A stretch of 64,000 bases of DNA, taken from the NCBI RefSeq assembly GCF_018408575.1, contig NZ_AP023418.1, forward strand, positions 1,950,415 through 2,014,414, written 5' to 3'. Both the position numbers and the translations under genes were made by a program. Within the stretch, counting starts at the first letter, position 1; the number at the start of each line of letters is the position of its first letter. Source of the stretch: Vescimonas coprocola (lineage in GTDB: Bacteria; Bacillota; Clostridia; Oscillospirales; Oscillospiraceae). Below the pieces are notes generated by a model. It made no database searches, was not told where the DNA came from, and saw nothing but the letters and a program-made list of their open reading frames with translations. This document shows positions 8,938-19,554 of this stretch, in pieces.

Positions 8938-9348
8938 ATGGTTAGATTGATCATGGGCGCAAACGGGGCCGGTAAGACCAAGCAGCTCATCGACCTGATC
9001 CACAACGCTGTGGAGGCGGAGAACGGCAGCGTCGTCTGCATGGAACCCAGCGCCGACATGACCTATAACATCAGCTATAACGTTCGTCTGGTGAACGCCA
9101 GCGAATATTCCGTGGATTCTTTTGAGTGCCTGCGTGGCTTTATCAGCGGTCTGTATGCGGGCAATTACGATATTTCCCACGTTTTCGTGGACAACCTGTG
9201 CAAGATCGCCGGCACCAGCGACCTGATGGCGGTGGAGAAGTTCCTGAACTGGCTGGAGCGCTTCAGTGAGAAGAACAGCGTCAAGTTCACCGTGACCATC
9301 ACGGCGGACGAATCTCTGGCCACCGAGGGTATGCGGAACTATCTGTAA
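8938..9348 (+). CDS. Small P-loop ATP-binding protein of unknown role
   Basis: A 136-residue protein that opens with a Walker A motif at once: MVRLIMGANGAGKTKQLIDL. A possible Walker B strand is DISHVFVDNLCKIAG near residue 80, and the C-terminal strand is KFTVTITADE. No other domain is recognisable, so it is a minimal single-domain P-loop NTPase. ATG 8938 has GAGGAG upstream; the frame could begin three codons earlier at 8929 without an SD. It has its own promoter and a following hairpin, so it is probably monocistronic. I do not recognise a named family. Confidence 0.7.
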   Translation: MVRLIMGANGAGKTKQLIDLIHNAVEAENGSVVCMEPSADMTYNISYNVRLVNASEYSVDSFECLRGFISGLYAGNYDISHVFVDNLCKIAGTSDLMAVEKFLNWLERFSEKNSVKFTVTITADESLATEGMRNYL

Positions 9349-9367
9349 GCATTTTCGTAAGAGCATC

Positions 9368-9394
9368 GGCTCCCTGCCTGTGGGCAGGGAGTCG
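9368..9394 (+). terminator. Terminator after the P-loop gene
   Basis: A stem of about 11 bp (GGCTCCCTGCC / GGGCAGGGAGTC) with a short loop, followed by GGTTTCTTT. It sits between the P-loop gene and the thioesterase. Confidence 0.6.
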
Positions 9395-9421
9395 GTTTCT
9401 TTCCCGGAAAAGGAGCATCAT

Positions 9422-9844
9422 ATGACACAACAGGAACAGATCTGGCAGGACGTCATGGAACTTGCCAACCGCCCCGGCACCTTCACCCACGGGCTGGGGC
9501 TCCACGTCACCGGCATCGGCGACGGCTGGGCCGAGGGGGAACTGACGGCAGGCGACGGGATGCTGAACCCGCTGGGCATCGTCCACGGCGGGGTCTACGC
9601 TGCCATGATGGATCATGTGGCGGGAACGGCGGCCTGCAGCCGTGGCAGCACCTGCCGGACGGTGAACTACGACCTGCATTATCTGGCCCCGGCCCAGCCG
9701 GGACTGCTGCGCTGCCGGGCGGAGAGCGTCCGCATGGGGCGGCAGATCGTGGTGATGCAGGTCTGGGTGGAAGACGCTCAGGGCGTCCGCTGCGCCGAGG
9801 GCTGCTACACCTTCCGCTGCAAGCCCGCCGGGCACAAGGGCTGA
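9422..9844 (+). CDS. PaaI-family hotdog thioesterase
   Basis: A 140-residue hotdog-fold protein, likely hydrolysing an acyl-CoA thioester. The signature is NPLGIVHGGVYAAMMDHVAGTAA: the HGG turn and the acidic residue on the long central helix match the PaaI/YbgC-like pattern. Later strands VNYDLHYLAPA and RMGRQIVVMQVWV complete the fold. ATG 9422 follows AAAGGAG by seven bases; the open frame extends 14 codons upstream through the terminator region and is not credible. It lies alone between two terminators. The substrate cannot be told from sequence. Confidence 0.85.
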   Translation: MTQQEQIWQDVMELANRPGTFTHGLGLHVTGIGDGWAEGELTAGDGMLNPLGIVHGGVYAAMMDHVAGTAACSRGSTCRTVNYDLHYLAPAQPGLLRCRAESVRMGRQIVVMQVWVEDAQGVRCAEGCYTFRCKPAGHKG

Positions 9845-9860
9845 TCCCTCCCCGACAGAT

Positions 9861-9897
9861 AAAGGCCACCCTGCGCCGATGGCGCAGGGTGGCCTTT
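9861..9897 (+). terminator. Strong terminator after the thioesterase
   Basis: A 17-bp perfect stem (AAAGGCCACCCTGCGCC / complement) with a GAT loop and T3 within the stem foot. It separates the rightward thioesterase from the leftward protease gene. Confidence 0.7.
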
Positions 9898-9927
9898 GTG
9901 CTGAGACTTTCAGGTAAATCAGGGAAA

Positions 9928-9967
9928 GAAGAGGTCCCTCCGGTCACATGGCCGGAGGGACCTCTTC
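9928..9967 (-). terminator. Terminator after the subtilisin-like protease gene
   Basis: A 16-bp stem (GAAGAGGTCCCTCCGG / complement) lies 26 bases beyond the protease stop codon on the minus strand. Confidence 0.6.
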
Positions 9968-9992
9968 AACTATTAAGGAGTCCTGTCAGCGC

Positions 9993-12900
9993 TTAGCCGT
10001 TCTGCTTCTTGCTGCGCTTGGTGACAAGCAGCACCACCAGAGCGATGATGCCCAGACCAGCCACAGTCAGCACCACCCACAGGGCGGTCATGTTGCTGCT
10101 GTCGCCGGTGGCGGGGGTATCCGGCGTGGTGGGCTGAGACGGCTCAGCGGGCTTCTCCGGCGTGGTAGGCTTGCCGGAATCGCCGGGCTTGCCGGGTTCC
10201 ACAGGCGTGGTAGGCTCCTCAGCGCCGCAGCGGCTGCACTTGCCATCCTTGTAGTCGTGACCCAGAGCAGGCAGCACCTCGCCCTGCTTCACCGTGACGC
10301 CGCAGACCTTGCAGACCTCGTCGCCGGTGTAGCCGTCCTCGGTGCAGGTAGCATCCTTGGTGCCCACCAACTCCGTGTCGTGGCCGGTAGCAGGCAGGGT
10401 CTCCGTCTTGGTGTCGGTATACTCCTTGCCCTCGAAGGCGACCTTGGCGGTGTAGGTGCGAACGCCGTCGGCCTCGCAGGTGGCCTCGGTGGTCACCTCA
10501 TTGGTGACAGCAGCGTTCACCGTCTCCACGTGGGAATCATCATTGGCGCAAGTGAAGGTGGCAGAAGCGGTGAAATCATCGTTCCACTTCCACACCGGCT
10601 CGCCGTAGGCGTGACCCGTGGCAGGCAGGGTCTCCGTCTTGGTGTCGGTGTACTCCTTACCCCCGAAGGTGACCTTGGCGGTGTAGGTGCGAACGCCGTC
10701 CGTCTCGCAGGTGGCCTCGGTGGTCACGGCGTTGGTGACGGTGGCCGTCACATTCTCCACATGAGCGTCGTTGTTGGCGCAGGTGAAGGTGGCAGAAGCG
10801 GTGAAATCATCGTTCCACTTCCACACCGGCTCACCGTAGGCGTGACCGTTGGCACAGGGGTCCTCATCACCGGTGACCAGCTTCACGTTATCCACGGCGA
10901 ACATACCGTCGCTCTCGGTGTACTGGGCATAGGTCTTGTAGAAATGGAAGGCAAACTGTACGTTGCTGGTGAGATAGGCGGCGGGTACTTCGATTTCCGC
11001 CGTACCCTTAAACCAGTAGCCGCCGGTAGCATCCAGATCGGCAGCATCCCAGATGGTGGTCCAAGTCTGGCCGCCGTTGATGGTGGCCTCCACCGTGAAC
11101 TTGGCAATGTCGTTCTGAATCATGTACTTGAACAGCAGATAATCGAAGGACAGAGTAGGCGTCTTGCCGGTGAGATCCACCACCGGGGAGATCAGATACT
11201 CATTCTGCTTCTTGCCGCTGCCGGCAGCCATGGGCTGCACCTCGCCGATGCCGTAACCCTCATACTCGTAGTAGTCGAAGTCGATACGGGCCTGACGGGT
11301 GGTGTTCAGATTCCGGTTGGTACCGACATACCATGTGCAGCCGGTGTTCTCCGCCTGCACCGTCCAGCCGTGTCCGGGGAACTCGTCCTGCTCAAAGTCG
11401 TTGTCAAACTCTGCGGCAGAGGTCGTTTTGCTGAAGGAAGCGGAGATGGTGTGGTTGGCCTTGACGTCGGAGAAGGTGTAGCTCTCCACAGCGCCTACGC
11501 TGCTGCCGTCCACCAGCACGTCGGCGATCTCATAGCCGTTGCCGGCGGCGACGGCGAAGGTCTGGGAGGCACCCTCCTTCACGGAGACGTCACCATTGGG
11601 GGTGATAGAGCCGCCCTCACCGGCAGTTGCGGTGATGGTGTACTTCTGGGCAGCCTCGCCGGTCTCCACAGCCATCAGCTTTACATTGTCGATGGCCAGC
11701 TGGCCGGTAGTGTCCTCATTGGGATGGACATAGCGGAAGGCAAACTGGACACCGGCCACATTGTACTCGGCGGGCACGGGAACCTCTGCGCTGCCGGAAA
11801 TGATGTAGTTGCTGGCCTGCTGGCCGGTATAGCTGTCTTGGAAGTTCCAGATCGCGTTCCACGTCTTTCCGCCGTCGGTAGAAACTTCCACCGTAGCAGT
11901 GAAGGTCTTGTTCTTGATGCCGTGCTCGCCGTAGGCGAAGTCGAAGGTCAGAACGCCGTCACGGGTGGCGGAGAGGTCCACAACAGGGGAGATCAGGTAC
12001 TCATCCTGTGCACCCGTCCAGTCGTTGGTGATGTAAGCGTGCTTGGAATCATTGCCCTCGTACTTCCAGTTGTAGTAGGTATACTGCTTCCATGTGCTGT
12101 TGGTATCCTGCACCTTCAGCGTCCAGCCGTGGAAGGGGAACTTGTCGCCGCTGACGCTCTCGAAATCGTTCTCGAACATCACCTGCGGCACATCGGGGAT
12201 GACCTCGAAGTCCGCCGTCACGGCGTAGTTCTGATCCATGGTCAGGGCGTAGGCGTTGTCGGTGACCCCCACCTTGCGGCCATTGACCTTGACGGAAGCC
12301 AGCTGATAGCCCTCATCCGGCACGAAGGTCACGTTCACGGTCTCGCCGGTGGCGACCTTAGTCTGACCCGCAGGCTGGACCGCACCGCCCTCGCCGGCCA
12401 CGGTGGTCAGCACGCTGATCTCGGAAGCCCCGGCGGGAGCCGCCAGCTTCACATTGTCCACGGCAACCGAACCGGCGCCGGTGGGAGCCGTCTTGTAGTA
12501 GCGGAAGGCAAACTGCACGTTGGCCGTCTGATAGGCCTCCGGCACGGTGATCTCCGCCAGACCCGTCTGGATAGCGTCGGAGCCCTGAGTCACGTCATCC
12601 TTGGCGTTCCAAATGGCCGTCCAAGTTTTGCCGCCGTCGGTAGAGGCCTCCACGGTGAAGGTCATCTTGCCGCCATACAGTGCCGTACGCTCGAAGCCGT
12701 AGTTGAAGGACAGGGTAGCGGCCTTGCCGGTGAGATCCACCACCGGGGAGATCAGCAGCTCGTCCTGCTTGTCGCCCACTTCGGTGTCGTAATAGTCGTC
12801 GGCATCCACAATGGCCTGCTTATCATCGGTACCCGTAGATACGAGGGTGTTGCGGGCCTGATGCCAGTTGTAATACTTACCGGTGCCGTTGGTGTTCTTC

Positions 12901-15900
12901 ACCGTCCAGCCCTGGCCGGGGAAGGCCGCGTCGTCGAAGTCGTTGTTGAAGATAGCGATCTCCCCACCGGCCTGTGCCTTCTGGAAGGTGGCGGAGATGG
13001 TGTGATCCGTACCCACACGCTCGAAGGTGTAGTAGGAGATGGGACCCAGATCGGTGCCGTCCACCACCACATTGGCCACCTCGTAGCCCGTGGCAGGCAC
13101 CACGTTAAAGGTCTTGCTGGTCCCCTTCTTCACCAGAGTGGTACCGGCGGGGTCGATGGCGCCGCCCTCACCGGAGGTAGCCGTCACGGCGATATAGTCC
13201 TCACGGACATCGGCGTACAGCTGGACATTATCCACGGAGATCTGGGCGCCGCCCTTACCGGTGTAGACAAAGGCGAAGCGCAGGTCGTCGCAATTCTGGA
13301 ACTTTTCGGGGATGGTGACCTTGGCCTGCGTGGCAGCCCAAGCGGTAAAGACCCCGGCATCCTTCTGCAGGTTCCAGACCTCCTCCCAGTTCTGACCGTC
13401 GGCAGAAGCCATGACCTGCAGGTTGCAGCGCTTGTAGTCCACGGTATAGACAGGGGTGGTGTAGAAGTTGAAGATCATGTGGACATCCGTCTCCACACCA
13501 CTGATGTCGGTGGCACGGGAATACAGCCACTCGTTCTGCTGGAAGTCATTGTCGGCATCCACGGTGGCGGTGTAGTCCACGTCACGATACCACGTGTTGA
13601 CGGAAGCGCCCTTGGACTCCATGCTCCAATCGGCAGGCAGCCAATCGTTGTCGAAGGTCTCGGTCCACAGCACGTTGGTGGGCTTCACGATGCCATAATC
13701 GTCGCTGTTGCCGGGCACCTTCACGGTGTAGGTCTTGGAGTTGCCGGCGTAGTCGTGAACGATCATGCCGAAGGTCTCACCCATACCGGTGACGTCATAC
13801 TCCTTGACGTGGGTGGTGAGGCCCGGCGTGGTCTCGGAGAAGCCCTTGATCCCGTACAGCAGATCGCTGTTGCGGAGATTATAGAACACGATGGCCGAGA
13901 CATACTGGTTATCGCTGACATCCAGACTCAGATAGTAGCGGCCCTCGGCCTCGGTGACCTTCAGGTTGCTGGCATGGGGATCCTCATTATCGATGGTGAT
14001 GGGGAAGGACCAGCTGTTCTTCAGGTTCTTGGTGCCGCCGTCGCCATAGGGCAGGGTAGCCTCAATGGTCACGGTAGCCTTGGTGTTGTTGGGCAGCTTG
14101 GAGTTGTTCTTGGCGGTGCCGTACCATGCGTCGATACCGGTATAATCGGCATTCACACCGGCGGGCACGATGCGGTAGTAGTCGTAGCTGTAGATGGACT
14201 TATTGACGTAGTCGCAGGTTTTTTCCAGATACACCTCGTCGGTTTTCTGATCGGTGATGGTGTACTTCAGCGTCTTGGTATTGCGCAGCAGGCCGGTGTA
14301 GATGCCGGTGAGGCTGTCCATCATGTCATTGCTGTTGTCGGGGGAAATGGCGTTGTGATCGGCAAAATAGGGCACATTGGCGTAGTTGTTGTCGCCCAGA
14401 TAGGTGTCGATCTGGCCCTCGGCAGAGGTGGTGAAGGCGGTGTTCATGTAGGCCTGTGCCTTGCTCTCGGTGCCGTCCAGCGTCTCCCAGTAGTCGGTGG
14501 AATCGATGATGGGAGCCTTGGTCCAGTCGCCGTAGAAGGCCAGATAGGGGATACCCAGATCAATGGTGCTCTCCAGCTTGCCGCCGTCAGCGGCCACCTG
14601 CTTCAGGGTCACGAAGCCCTCCACATAGGCGCCGTTCTCGAAGTTCTTCAGCTCCTCCTTGGCGTTGGTGAGGGTAACGGTGACAGTGACCTCCTGCTCT
14701 CCGCCTGCGGGGACCGCCACACGGTCATCCTTGCAGTTGGTGGTGAAGGTGTGGCTCAGCGCCACAGCCGTCTCACTGCTGGTGAGGAAGGCCTCGTTGT
14801 CGCTGTTGGTATAGGTCGTGGTCCCGTCGGTGAGGACGATGGGCTGGATATCGTAGTACAGGGTGTCCTTACCAGTGTTGTGGACCTTGAAGGTCATGGT
14901 GTAGACGCCCTTCTCTGCGGGATCGTCGCCCAGCTCCAGCTTGGGCCGGATCATACCGTCCACAGTGAGGTAGCCCTCGGTCTTGACGGCGTCATTGATG
15001 TTGATGAGACCTGCGCCCTGCTTGCGGGGAGAATAGGGCTGGCCGTTGGAATCGTAAATGATGCTGGCGGTGCTCATCAGCAGGGTATCGACCATGTGCT
15101 TGCGCTGGGTGGCGTCGGTCATGCCACGGGCCTTCAGGGCCTGCTGCACGATGGCCATAGCGCCTGCCGCATGGGGGGAAGCCATGGACGTACCGTCCAT
15201 GCTCTCATAGGCGTTGCCGGGTACGGCGGCATAGATGCCTGCGCCGGGCGCAGTGATCTCCGGCTTCAGGGTCAGCTCCGTGGTGGCGCCCCAGGAGGAG
15301 AAGTCCGCCATACCATAGGTGGGGGAAGCCACCAGCTTGTCGGCGGCGCCCACGGTCAGGACCTTGTTCTCCTGCGCCTTCAGATACTCACCGGCCTCCT
15401 GAGAGATAAACGCACAGGGCATCTTCCAGTCGGTGATGGACATATACAGCATACCGGGAACATTGTTGTACACCAGCATGGCGATGGCGCCCTGTGCATA
15501 GGCGTTGCGCTCCTTCTGCTCGTAGTACATACCGCCGCCGCGCTGCACCAGCGCCACCTTGCCGGAGACGTCGACGCCCTCATAGTCGTCCTCCGTGCCG
15601 TAGCCGGGCACCACGGCATACTTCAGCTCGCCCTTCTTGGCCAGCTCCCGGAAGATCTTGGCGTTCTCGTCGGTGCTGATGGTGCCGCTGTCCTGATAGG
15701 CGAAGTCACGGCCGCCCACGGTGATGTAGGGGCTCTTGACCTTGCTGTTGGACACGGCGGCCACAGACATGGACTCGCCGTAGGTGGAGGGCTCGCTGAT
15801 CAGGCCGTAGTCGGGGTTGCTGGCCAGCGCCTTGTTGCCGAAGGCATCGCCGTAAGCAGCGCTGTAAGCGTTACCGGCAGCCACAGCCAGAGACATACCG

Positions 15901-16983
15901 CTCTCGCCGGCCCGCTTAAAGACGTTCAGCAGGCTCTCGGTGAACTCGTCGGGATTCTCATAGTCGATGTAGCCGGCGTCGGAGCCGAGGCTCAGGTTGG
16001 CCACATCCACGCCCAGCAGCATACAATCCTCCAGAGCGGACAGGATGTCGGCGTAGGAAGCGCTGCCGCTGGACTTAAAGACGTTCATGTTGGCGATCTG
16101 GGCGTCCGGGGCCACACCCTGCACGTCCGCATTGATGCCGGTGCAGCCGGCAGCGGTGGAGGCCACGTGGGTACCATGGCTGCCCTCGGTGCCGGGGGCG
16201 CCGTCGGTGTCCTTATCGCCGTAGTCGAACTGGAAGGGGAACTTGGCGCTCTTATAGACGGAAGAAACGCTGAGGCCCTTCACAATGCCCTCGGCCTGGA
16301 AGTCGTACTTAGACAGCAGACCCTTCACGTCGTCCTGCGTCAGGGCAGGGTTGGCGGGGGCCTTGCTGAAGATCTGGTGGTCCATGTCCACGCCGGTATC
16401 CAGAATGGCGATCAGCATCCCCTCGCCGGTGAAGCCCGTCTCGTTGGCCAGACCGCCGCCGATCATCCGGGTGCTGTTGGCGGTGTCAGGCAGCAGGCTG
16501 AAGGTGGGGGGACAGGAACACGGACTCTACGCAGTCCAGCTCCTTCAGAGCCTTATACTGGCCGTAGGTCACAGTGGCGGAGAAGCCATTGAGCAGCGTC
16601 GTGTACTGACGCTGCGGCTCCACCGTCTCCCCGATGGCACGGGACATGGTGGCCGCAGCCTTCTCCTGCTTCTGCAGCAGGGACTGCACCTGGGCCTGAG
16701 CCGCAGGCTTGGCCACGGAGTCATCCACCACCACAATGATCTCCACAGAGTCACTGTCCTCATGGGTGGGCTTAGCCTCCATGCTCAGGGTTTCGTTTTT
16801 GGTCTTTGCGCCCCGCAGCAGCTGGGTGGTGACATTGCTGGCAATGTCCTCCACCGAGGTCTCCTCCATGGTGGCGTTCACCACGTGGGAGTCCTCCGAG
16901 GCCGCAAAGGCGGTGTAAGGCAGGGCAGACACCAGCAGCACCAGTGTCAGCAGCCATGCACCGATCCGTTTGCAGACTGTCAT
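9993..16983 (-). pseudogene. Giant wall-anchored subtilisin-like (S8) protease, frameshifted in a C6 run
   Basis: Two frames form one ~2,330-residue protein. The first (ATG 16983, AGGAGG ten bases upstream) has a signal peptide (MTVCKRIGAWLLTLVLLVSA) and an I9-like propeptide, and stops at 16486. The second (from 16466) starts inside the catalytic domain: AILDTGVDMDHQ (Asp 23), GSHGTHVAS (His 97) and DGTSMASPHAAGA (Ser about 427), with a PA-like insert. After that come Fn3-like regions, four choice-of-anchor/MAM-like beta units (FDNDFEQDEFPGHGW type), three InlB-like repeats (GEGGxIxPxG), two AYGEPVWKWNDDF repeats, a Cys-rich KDATCTEDGYTG unit, a Pro-rich spacer and a PATGDSS-TM-KRSKK sorting tail. 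Removing one base from the G6 run at 16506-16511 (C6 in the coding strand) restores one frame. It resembles lactocepin or C5a-peptidase surface proteases. Decay, phase variation or a homopolymer error are all possible. Confidence 0.85.
16506..16511. repeat. Homopolymer G6/C6 tract at the frameshift point
   Basis: Six G on the plus strand (six C in the coding strand) within the propeptide-catalytic junction. With five C the coding frame reads VFLSPTFSLLPDTANSTR straight into the catalytic domain. With six it ends at a TGA a few codons later. Confidence 0.8.
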
Positions 16984-17329
16984 CTCTCATGATCCTCCTG
17001 TAATGGATTTTGTCGGAAAAAGTGTTAGCTCCTCCCAGTATATAGGTTGAATTATAACACCTACCGTCCCAGTATGGCAAGATAATTCTTCTCGATTTGG
17101 GAAATTTTTTCAAAAGCAAGTTTCGCGTGGCGAAGTTTTTCCCCTGAATATCGCCTGTTTTCCAGATATGTACTTTCTGCCACCATCTGTTCTTGTGACC
17201 GGGACATTTTTGCCATCTTCTTACAAATTGTCTCCCTGCCGTTCCCTCTTCCGGCGGCATACCTTCCCGGCCCGCTTTTGTCCCCGGCGGACAATTTCCC
17301 GCCGATCGCTCTTTTTCTATAAGGAACGT

Positions 17330-17680
17330 GTCTCCGCCGGCCCACTGTTCCCAGTAGTAGTTCTTTTTTATGTCTCCGCCGGGTGACTTTCTGCCGCTAT
17401 TGGCAGAAAGTTACCCGCCGGAGGCACGTCCCTCCGGTAGAACAGCAAGTCCCTTCCATCACCCAATGCAGCGGCAGCGATAATAGAAATACGCCAATTC
17501 CCCGCCTTGGCGGGATTTAGACGGAAGCTCTTGTCCGCAAAAGAGGAAGTCTTGAAACCTTAGGTTTCAAGCGGCGTTTTTTTGCATACTTTTTGTCGCT
17601 GCTGACAAAAAGTAGGCCGCCGGAGGCAATCGGAAAAGTCACTCGTCGGAGACAATCGGAAAAAGCTGCTGTCCCCTCAC
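17330..17680. repeat. Non-coding block of hairpin repeats, relative of 32690-32940
   Basis: No credible gene lies in 16984-17742. From about 17330 the DNA is built of short inverted repeats: a pair around GACTTTCTGCCG..GGCAGAAAGTTACC, a pair around CTTGAAACC..GGTTTCAAG, and ACTTTTTGTCGCTGCTGACAAAAAGT, linked by GCCGGAGG- and TCGGAGAC-type spacers. A similar set (CTTTTTGCTGCTGTTGGCAAAAAG, CGCCGGAG, CGTCGGAGAC) recurs at 32690-32940, so this is a dispersed intergenic repeat family. Confidence 0.6.
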
Positions 17681-17684
17681 AACC

Positions 17685-17727
17685 AAAAAGGGAGTCCTGA
17701 GACCTCCGGTCTCAGGACTCCCTTTTT
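17685..17727. terminator. 20-bp bidirectional terminator
   Basis: A perfect 20-bp stem starting AAAAAGGGAGTCCTGAGACC with a three-base loop. T5 at the foot on both strands makes it a strong terminator for the leftward ATP-grasp gene. Confidence 0.85.
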
Positions 17728-17742
17728 CCTTGCATACCACTC

Positions 17743-18750
17743 TTACCAGTGCAGCAGCTTCTTATAGTACGGCCACAGCCCCTCCTTCTCCGGATAGAAG
17801 GGCGCCAGCTGGCACAGATCCGTTCCGGGGAAGTCGTTGCCCTCGATGATAGCGGGACCGGTAGGCGTGATGGCCATATCCCAGCCCACATGGGCCACCT
17901 GCGGGATCTCATGGGCCGCCTCCTTAGCCAGAGCAATGGCCTCCGGCACCATGGGCAGCTGATAGCCCACGAACTCCACCCCGGTGTCGGGATGGCGGTC
18001 ATAGACGTTGAAATAGTCGTCGGTGGCGGGAGAGATGATCTTCCCCGTCTCCGGGTCCACCCGGCACAGGACACCCCCCTGCCCGGAGTTGTCGCAGTAC
18101 CCGTCGCCCCGGCCCATCTTTACGCTGATGTAGGCCACATGGACCTCCCCGTCCACCAGATCCGTCAGGATACGCATGGTGTTTACCGACGAGGGGTGGA
18201 GCCGTGCCATGTCGGGATGCTGGGGCAGCACCTGCTCCAGCACCACCAGCTGGTTGCGCCGGATGTAGTCCAGCATCACCGCCGGGGACTCGTAGTCCTT
18301 CACATACAGCTTGTTCACGCCCCGGCCGCAGTCGCCGTGGTTGATCTTGGCGAAGATGGCCTCCTGTCCGGCGATAAAATCCGTAAACTCCGTCAGCGTG
18401 GCCGTCTCGCCGTTGAGGGTCTTGCGGCCCAGATACTTGGCAAACCGCTGGTTGAACCGCAGCTTGTCGTCGAACTCGTCGGAGTAGCTGAGGTCGTTCA
18501 TGTGGTCGATGACCTTCTTGTTGCGGACACGGGTGAGATAGGTGTCCCGCTGGCGGCCGTTCATGTTGTAAAACCCGAACATCACGTAGTCGTAGTAACC
18601 CGCCCCATAGCGTGCGCCGCACCAGCACATATCGAAGAAGGTCTTGACCTTGTTCTGGCCGCACTTGTCGTGGACGATGTCGATCATCTGGTTCATTTTC
18701 TTCAGCCGCACGCCGGACATGACCCGTGCGAGATAAGAGAGCTTAGACAT
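17743..18750 (-). CDS. Sugar-transfer-associated ATP-grasp protein
   Basis: A 335-residue protein of the ATP-grasp superfamily, in the branch often linked to polysaccharide or capsule gene clusters. Visible features: KYLGRKTLN, an ATP-binding segment around EAIFAKINHGDCGRGVNKLYV (Lys and Gly-rich loop), VLEQVLPQHPDMARLHPSSVNTMRILT, YISVKMGRGDGYCDNSGQGG, and the metal-binding end HVGWDMAITPTGPAIIEGNDFPG (conserved Glu and Asn). ATG 18750 has GGGAGG six bases upstream. It follows the GatD-like gene by 87 bp on the same strand, so the two may be cotranscribed. It should ligate a carboxylate to an amine or thiol at ATP cost; the substrate is unknown. Confidence 0.75.
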   Translation of the reverse strand: MSKLSYLARVMSGVRLKKMNQMIDIVHDKCGQNKVKTFFDMCWCGARYGAGYYDYVMFGFYNMNGRQRDTYLTRVRNKKVIDHMNDLSYSDEFDDKLRFNQRFAKYLGRKTLNGETATLTEFTDFIAGQEAIFAKINHGDCGRGVNKLYVKDYESPAVMLDYIRRNQLVVLEQVLPQHPDMARLHPSSVNTMRILTDLVDGEVHVAYISVKMGRGDGYCDNSGQGGVLCRVDPETGKIISPATDDYFNVYDRHPDTGVEFVGYQLPMVPEAIALAKEAAHEIPQVAHVGWDMAITPTGPAIIEGNDFPGTDLCQLAPFYPEKEGLWPYYKKLLHW

Positions 18751-18837
18751 ACATTGCCTCCCGTATTCATGTGTTCTTCAGTATACCCCATCCGGCGGAG
18801 CTTGACCAGCCGTTTCTGGTGATACCTGTCATCAGTC

Positions 18838-19554
18838 TTAATAGAGATAGCTGCGCTTCTCGTCCCGGAACTCCGCCAGCCGGGCCTCATAGGCCTCCAT
18901 GGCGGCCTCCTCGAAGGCCAGCGTGTCCTCGGCCCCCAGCTCCCGCAGCAGCTGCTTGGTAAAGGGGGGATTCAGCACCAGCAGCGGCCCCGTGAGATAG
19001 GTGGCCATCAGGCCGCCCCGGCGGAAGCCCTCCACCAGAGAGCCGGGCCGCCGCCCCACGCCCCGGACCACCTTGAAAAGTCCCGTACCGGGATCGTCGG
19101 CACCGTAGGTGTGGCCGAACAGACTCTTGAAGCCCACGATCTCCATCCCGGTACCATAGGTCCCCAGAAAGAAGCTGTTGTGCCGGTTCATCATCTGATA
19201 CTCGGCATGGGTGGGCAGCAGGCCCAGTCCGTCGAACCGCAGCCCCTGATCCGACTGGACGTATTCCCCCAGCGCATCCAGGGCGTTGCCCGTCACCAGC
19301 ATCCGCTGACCGCCGTCCACACGGGCCGCCAGCTCCTCCCGATAGGGCGTCAGGGCCTTCACCATCAGCTCCAGTCCCTTCTCCGTGGCGGAACCCATGT
19401 ATACAAGATCCACGCCGCCCTCCAAAAACGCCGGGCGGGACTTCAGATCCGTCTCGACCACCTCCAGCTCCGGGCAGCACTGGCGCAGATACCGGATGTT
19501 CATCAGATCGCCGCAGAGGTTCCCCACCTCCGGGAACAGGATCTCTACCTTCAT
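18838..19554 (-). CDS. GatD-like glutamine amidotransferase homologue lacking catalytic residues
   Basis: A 238-residue homologue of GatD, the glutaminase partner of MurT that amidates D-Glu of lipid II. The GatD framework is clear: FPEVGNLCGDLMNIRYL at the start (compare YSDIGNIIALR), VDLVYMGSATEKG, LGEYV, MEIVGFKSLFGHTYG, VRGVGRRPGSLVEGFR, and ATYLTGPLLVLNP. The glutaminase residues are missing: where GatD has TICGGYQFLG this has VTGNALDALG (no Cys), and TYLHGP is TYLTGP (His to Thr). It overlaps murT by four bases (ATGA) and must be translationally coupled. It is therefore a scaffold-like or repurposed GatD; alignment to known GatD is from memory. Confidence 0.8.
   Translation of the reverse strand: MKVEILFPEVGNLCGDLMNIRYLRQCCPELEVVETDLKSRPAFLEGGVDLVYMGSATEKGLELMVKALTPYREELAARVDGGQRMLVTGNALDALGEYVQSDQGLRFDGLGLLPTHAEYQMMNRHNSFFLGTYGTGMEIVGFKSLFGHTYGADDPGTGLFKVVRGVGRRPGSLVEGFRRGGLMATYLTGPLLVLNPPFTKQLLRELGAEDTLAFEEAAMEAYEARLAEFRDEKRSYLY

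Noticed and set aside
9948-16592. A 2,214-codon open frame on the plus strand opposite the S8 protease
   Set aside because: It is the antisense shadow of a high-GC gene. It has no SD or signal features, its residue mix is that of reversed codons, and the minus strand shows clear catalytic motifs.
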